Assembly (NCBI GenBank): GCA_943913625.1
Contig: CALTYW010000017.1
Span: 1-22,942, forward strand
DNA: 22,942 nucleotides
Origin: an uncultured Campylobacter sp.
GTDB taxonomy: Bacteria; Actinomycetota; Actinomycetes; Mycobacteriales; Mycobacteriaceae
Direction: 5' to 3'
Of the stretch, positions 19,215-22,942 are shown piece after piece; the first letter of the stretch is position 1; each line of letters begins with the position of its first letter. A program made the translations under genes and the position numbers. Below the pieces are notes generated by a model, which saw nothing but the letters and a program-made list of their open reading frames with translations, searched no databases and was not told the DNA's origin.

Positions 19215-20210
19215 ATGTCAACCGCAGTTCCCAAGAAGGGCAAGAAAAAGGCCCAGATCCCGGCTTCCCCGGGTGCAGGCGCTGTCACTGAGGCCCGCGA
19301 CCTGCCGCCGGTGCCGGGCAGCCAGTCCAACGCCGAGCCGGTGATCACCGACGTCCAGCGCAAGCGCAAGGGCGAGGGTGTTGATTACAGCTCTCCGGCC
19401 ATGAAGATCCTCGGCTACATCTGCCTGGTGCTGACCGTACTGGTGATCCTGGTGCCGCTATACTTCATCGTGATCACCTCGTTCAAGACCTACCAGGACG
19501 TCTACTCCGACCCGATCACGTTCTGGCCGAACCCGCTGGTGCCGGAGAACTACGCGCGTGTGTGGGAAACTTCCGGCTTCCAGCAGTACCTGCGCAACTC
19601 CATCGGCATCACCTTGATCCTGACGGTGGTCAAGGTCGTGCTGGGCGTGCTCTCCGCCTACGCCTTCGCGTTCGTGAAGTTCCCCGGCCGTGAAGCACTC
19701 TTTTGGATCGTGGTTGCGGCGCTGATGGTTCCGAACCAGATCACCATCATCTCCAACTACGCGCTGGCGGCTCAGCTAGGTTGGCGCGACACCTGGATCG
19801 GTGTGATTGTGCCGCTCGCTGGCGTGGCATTCGGTTGCTTCCTTATGCGCAACCACTTCCGTTCCCTGCCGGGCGAGATTCTGGAAGCCGCGGACATGGA
19901 CGGTGCTGGCTTCTTCACCACCTTGTTCCGCGTGGTGTTGCCGATGTCGTGGCCGACGCTGTCTGCGTTCATCCTCATCACCGTCGTGAACGAGTGGAAC
20001 GAGTACCTCTGGCCGTTCCTGATCACCGACACCCCTGCATCCGCAACGCTGCCGGTGGGTCTGACGCGCCTCCAAGACGCCGAGGGCCTGACCAACTGGG
20101 CACCGGTGATGGCCGGAACCGTTCTGACCACCCTGCCGATGATCATCGTGTTCCTCCTGCTACAGAAGCAGATGATCAAGGGCCTGACCGCGGGCGCGGT
20201 CAAGGGCTAA
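19215..20210 (+). CDS. ugpE: UgpE-type ABC importer permease with a long N-terminal extension
   Basis: This 331-residue permease is the MalG-like partner of the gene before it. Six hydrophobic helices span about residues 65-320. The coupling loop EAADMDGAGFFTTLFRVVLP (224-243) and the WNEYLWPFLI motif (261-270) of this family are clear. It begins with about 60 hydrophilic residues rich in lysine, proline and alanine (PKKGKKKAQIPASPG), roughly 50 more than E. coli UgpE as I recall it. No internal start is better placed, because the ATG abuts the previous stop, so the extension is probably real and cytoplasmic. Translational coupling to the gene before it is expected. Confidence 0.83.
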   Translation: MSTAVPKKGKKKAQIPASPGAGAVTEARDLPPVPGSQSNAEPVITDVQRKRKGEGVDYSSPAMKILGYICLVLTVLVILVPLYFIVITSFKTYQDVYSDPITFWPNPLVPENYARVWETSGFQQYLRNSIGITLILTVVKVVLGVLSAYAFAFVKFPGREALFWIVVAALMVPNQITIISNYALAAQLGWRDTWIGVIVPLAGVAFGCFLMRNHFRSLPGEILEAADMDGAGFFTTLFRVVLPMSWPTLSAFILITVVNEWNEYLWPFLITDTPASATLPVGLTRLQDAEGLTNWAPVMAGTVLTTLPMIIVFLLLQKQMIKGLTAGAVKG

Positions 20211-20274
20211 CCCCAGCCCGCACCGATAACTTCATCCCACCCCAACTCAACTATTCCCGAACGGAGTATCACCC

Positions 20275-21615
20275 ATGTTTGCAAACACCACCCTGCGTAA
20301 GCGCATCACCGCAGCCAGCCTCGCCGCTATGACCGCTTTCTCCCTGACCGCGTGCGCCGGCGGTTCCACCACTGCTGGCAATGACACCGGCTCCAACGAT
20401 GGCGGCAACACCGCCGCGGGCGACGAGAACAAGATCATCTTCTGGTCGAACCACCCGGGTAGCTCCAAGGACACCGAGCTCGAGCTGATCGAGGCATTCG
20501 AGAAGGAGAACCCGGACCTGGACGTTGAACTCGTTGACGGCGGCGCTTCCTACGAGGAGCTCGCGCAGAAATTTAACGCCGCACTCGCTGGTTCCGACCT
20601 GCCGGACGTGATCGTCGCTTCCGACGTCACCTGGTTCAACTTCGCTCTGAACGGCGCAACCACCCCGCTGGATGAGCTGTGGGAGCAGGAGAACATCGAC
20701 TACCAGTCCTACGTGGACACCCTGCGCGAGGACTACTCCTACGAGGGCAAGCACTACGGCGTGCCGTACTCTCGCTCCACCAACCTGATGTACTGGAACA
20801 CCGATGACCTGGCCAAAGCTGGTCTGCCGACGGATCGCGGCCCGGAGACCTGGGAGGAGTTCGATGAGTGGGCAACCAAGCTGAAGGACGCCACCGGTAA
20901 CGCCGCACTGGTCATCCCGGACGGCTCCAACTACCTCGACTGGTACTTCCAGGGCATGGTTTGGGCCTTCGGCGGCGGCTACTCCAACGAGTGGGAGCCG
21001 ACCTTCTCCGACCCGAAGACCGTTGAGGCGGGCAAGTTCCTGCAGGACCAGGTGAAGAAGGGCCACATCGAAATCGCCACCGACCCGACCGTCGCGTTCG
21101 GCAACGGCAAGGCTTCCGGTCTGCTCGAGTCCACCGGTTCTCTCGGTGGTCTGACCGACTCCGCCACGGTTCCGTTCATCACCACCTACCTGCCGGGCCC
21201 TGGCCCGTCTGCTGCAACCGGTGGTGCTGGTCTGGCCGTCCCGAACGGCATCTCTGACGCCCGTAAGGCGAATGCCGTGAAGTTCATCGACTTCATCACC
21301 AACACACAGAACACCATTAAGTTCACCCAGAAGACCGGTTACATGCCGGTGCGCAAGGACGCGCTCGACGATCCGGAAGAGAAGAAGTACCTCGAAGAGA
21401 ACCCGAACGCAGAGACCGCGATTAAGCAGCTGAACGAGAACACCAAGCCGCAGGATTACGCCCGCGTGTTCGTTCCGGGTGGCGGCAAGCGCATCGGTGG
21501 TGCACTGGACAAGATCACCGTCGGCGGCCAGGACGTGGAGAAGGTGTTCGCTGATCTGGACAAGGAAACCCAGCAGGTCATCGACCGCGACATCACCCCG
21601 AACCTGAACAAGTAA
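20275..21615 (+). CDS. ugpB: UgpB-type substrate-binding lipoprotein
   Basis: This 446-residue protein has a basic n-region, a hydrophobic core and a lipobox LTAC, so Cys27 should be lipidated and the mature protein tethered outside the membrane. A Gly/Ser/Thr/Asn-rich linker (about 28-52) precedes a family-1 solute-binding fold (SBP_bac type). The hinge and late blocks HYGVPYSRSTNLMYWN, TGGAGLAVPNG and FTQKTGYMPVRKDAL resemble UgpB of other bacteria. Substrate may be glycerol 3-phosphate or, as in mycobacteria, glycerophosphocholine; the adjacent phosphodiesterase pair supports a phosphodiester. The gene has a GGAG site 8 nt upstream and lies 64 nt after ugpE. Confidence 0.85.
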   Translation: MFANTTLRKRITAASLAAMTAFSLTACAGGSTTAGNDTGSNDGGNTAAGDENKIIFWSNHPGSSKDTELELIEAFEKENPDLDVELVDGGASYEELAQKFNAALAGSDLPDVIVASDVTWFNFALNGATTPLDELWEQENIDYQSYVDTLREDYSYEGKHYGVPYSRSTNLMYWNTDDLAKAGLPTDRGPETWEEFDEWATKLKDATGNAALVIPDGSNYLDWYFQGMVWAFGGGYSNEWEPTFSDPKTVEAGKFLQDQVKKGHIEIATDPTVAFGNGKASGLLESTGSLGGLTDSATVPFITTYLPGPGPSAATGGAGLAVPNGISDARKANAVKFIDFITNTQNTIKFTQKTGYMPVRKDALDDPEEKKYLEENPNAETAIKQLNENTKPQDYARVFVPGGGKRIGGALDKITVGGQDVEKVFADLDKETQQVIDRDITPNLNK

Positions 21616-21659
21616 CGCGACCGCTTACGCAATCCCTCTAGAAGAAAAAGGAGTCGCAC

Positions 21660-22790
21660 ATGGCAACCGTTGAGTTCCGCCAAGCGTCCCGTATCTACGA
21701 CCCGGCACGCCCGCCGGCCGTGAGCCGCGTCAGCCTCGAGATCGCTGACGGTGAGTTCCTCGTCCTCGTCGGCCCGTCCGGTTGCGGTAAGTCGACCACT
21801 CTGCGCATGCTCGCGGGCCTTGAGCCTGTCGATGAAGGTCAGATCTTCATTGATGGCGAGGACGTCACCGAGACCCGCCCCCGCGAGCGCGATATTGCAA
21901 TGGTGTTCCAGTCCTACGCTTTGTACCCGAACATGACTGCTCGTGAGAACATGGCGTTCGCGCTTGAAAACGCGAAGGTGGACAAGGCAACCATTGATGA
22001 GCGCGTGGATTTCGCGGCTCGGATGCTCGAGCTCGAAGAGCTCATCGACAAGAAGCCATCTGCAATGTCCGGTGGTCAGCGTCAGCGTGTGGCCATGGGC
22101 CGCGCCATCGTGCGCCAGCCCAAGGTGTTCCTCATGGATGAGCCGCTGTCGAACCTGGACGCGAAGCTGCGCGTGTCCACCCGCGCCCAGATCATGGCGT
22201 TGCAGCGCGAGCTGGGCACCACCACGGTGTACGTCACCCACGACCAGACCGAGGCTATGACCATGGGCGACCGTGTGTGCGTGCTGAAGAAGGGCATCCT
22301 CCAGCAGGTGGACACCCCGGCTGTGCTCTATGACAACCCGGGCAACACCTTCGTGGCAACCTTCATCGGCTCGCCCGCCATGACCATCATCGAGAACGTG
22401 CCGTTTATCGACGGTCGCGCCGTCGGCGGCAAGAACCACGCGCTGGATTACAACATGCCGCGTGAGCTTGCGTCGAAGGTGACGGGCGACCGCGTCATCG
22501 TCGGTGTCCGCCCGGAGAACTGGGAGATCGCGGGTGTCAACGAGGCGGCTGCCGAGTACGGCCTGCCGGTGTACGTGGACATTGTGGAGCACCTCGGCTC
22601 CGAGCTCTACGTATACGGCCACCGCGAGGAGCAAGCGGATAGCAAGATCGCTGTGCGCGGCGATCGCATCACCGTGAAGGTGCCGCGCGGTATCAACGTC
22701 GAGCAGGGTGACACGATTTACCTCCGCCCGATGCAGGGTGGCTCGGTCTTCTTCGACCCAGAGACGGAGATCAACTACGACTACCTGTAG
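21660..22790 (+). CDS. ugpC: UgpC-type ABC importer ATPase
   Basis: This 376-residue cytoplasmic ATPase powers the importer. Its motifs are complete: Walker A GPSGCGKST (38-46), Q-loop Gln84, signature MSGGQ (136-140, Met replacing the usual Leu), Walker B VFLMDEP with Asp160-Glu161, and switch His194. The C-terminal third (from about residue 235) is the MalK-like regulatory domain with TOBE-type strands, including VIVGVRPENWEI. Proteins of this clade (UgpC/MsiK/MalK) can serve more than one importer. The start has AAGGAG 6 nt upstream and lies 44 nt after ugpB. A strong terminator closes the operon. Confidence 0.9.
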   Translation: MATVEFRQASRIYDPARPPAVSRVSLEIADGEFLVLVGPSGCGKSTTLRMLAGLEPVDEGQIFIDGEDVTETRPRERDIAMVFQSYALYPNMTARENMAFALENAKVDKATIDERVDFAARMLELEELIDKKPSAMSGGQRQRVAMGRAIVRQPKVFLMDEPLSNLDAKLRVSTRAQIMALQRELGTTTVYVTHDQTEAMTMGDRVCVLKKGILQQVDTPAVLYDNPGNTFVATFIGSPAMTIIENVPFIDGRAVGGKNHALDYNMPRELASKVTGDRVIVGVRPENWEIAGVNEAAAEYGLPVYVDIVEHLGSELYVYGHREEQADSKIAVRGDRITVKVPRGINVEQGDTIYLRPMQGGSVFFDPETEINYDYL

Positions 22791-22815
22791 TTGCCCCTAA
22801 CAGTTCAATGTTGAG

Positions 22816-22841
22816 ACGGCGCCCCACTGGGGCGCCGTTTT
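22816..22841 (+). terminator. Operon-end terminator
   Basis: ACGGCGCCCC (22816-22825) and GGGGCGCCGT (22829-22838) form a perfect stem around ACT (in practice 9 bp with a 5-nt loop), followed by TTTTC. It lies 25 nt after the ugpC stop. Confidence 0.92.
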
Positions 22842-22853
22842 CGTTCCTCAGGT

Positions 22854-22882
22854 TTATAACGTTTTGGTAACTCTGTAGTAAT
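22854..22882 (+). promoter_or_regulatory. Three TAA(C/T) repeats with 11-bp period upstream of the next gene
   Basis: TTATAAC (22854-22860), TGGTAAC (22865-22871) and TAGTAAT (22876-22882) are direct repeats spaced exactly 11 bp apart. This is the spacing of OmpR-family regulator sites; GTAAC-type repeats recall MtrA, the cell-wall regulator of actinobacteria. The controlled gene lies beyond the window, since no reading frame starts in the last 100 nt. Confidence 0.35.
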
Positions 22883-22942
22883 CCGGTTCTTCGTGATTGG
22901 GAGTGCGTAGGTTGTTTCTAGGCCCCTGGGGTGTGGCACAAG

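Overview
The window looks like a chromosomal segment of a Corynebacterium. It is GC-rich and compact. It carries a recognisable McbR-type regulator, a heme-type two-component pair, a single class E sortase, and a sodA-msrA neighbourhood. Many start codons have an actinobacterial TAnnnT -10 box 6-8 nt upstream and no Shine-Dalgarno sequence, which is the signature of leaderless mRNAs. I see no tRNA, rRNA, insertion sequence, prophage or CRISPR array, so most of this reads as core genome. The longest stretch without a gene is about 200 nt.

Layout. (1) 1-2.6 kb: an RluA-type pseudouridine synthase (minus strand), divergent from a 48-residue amphipathic mini-protein, then a tandem-domain universal stress protein and a GlsB/YeaQ-type membrane protein closed by a strong terminator. 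(2) 2.6-4.2 kb: mcbR (sulfur amino acid repressor), a class E sortase and a 50-residue membrane protein, apparently one operon. (3) 4.2-6.9 kb, minus strand: an HNH endonuclease-domain protein, then a lipoprotein gene overlapping a gene that fuses a Nudix hydrolase to a LOG-type phosphoribohydrolase. (4) 6.9-8.8 kb: a sensor kinase and response regulator resembling HrrSA, whose first start codon overlaps that of the divergent lipoprotein gene. (5) 8.8-12.2 kb: a coiled-coil DUF6474-type protein, a RecB-like/RNase H-like nuclease with an Fe-S cysteine set, and an MFS transporter. (6) 12.3-15.6 kb: sodA, msrA and a membrane-anchored alpha/beta hydrolase. (7) 15.6-22.8 kb: two tandem glycerophosphodiester phosphodiesterases, a DUF5926-type protein, and a complete ugpAEBC-type ABC importer.

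How the genes fit together. The 3' third looks like a phosphate and glycerol scavenging module: phosphodiesterases that release glycerol 3-phosphate sit next to an importer of the glycerol-3-phosphate/glycerophosphodiester type. The importer promoter carries a two-unit direct repeat with Pho-box geometry. The middle combines oxidative-stress defence (SodA, MsrA, Usp) with regulators of heme (HrrSA-like) and sulfur (McbR) homeostasis. The most unusual architectural points are the Nudix-LOG fusion, the divergent leaderless promoters whose start codons overlap, a near-consensus promoter firing antisense into the Nudix-LOG gene, and the repeated-motif operators at 18.2 and 22.85 kb.
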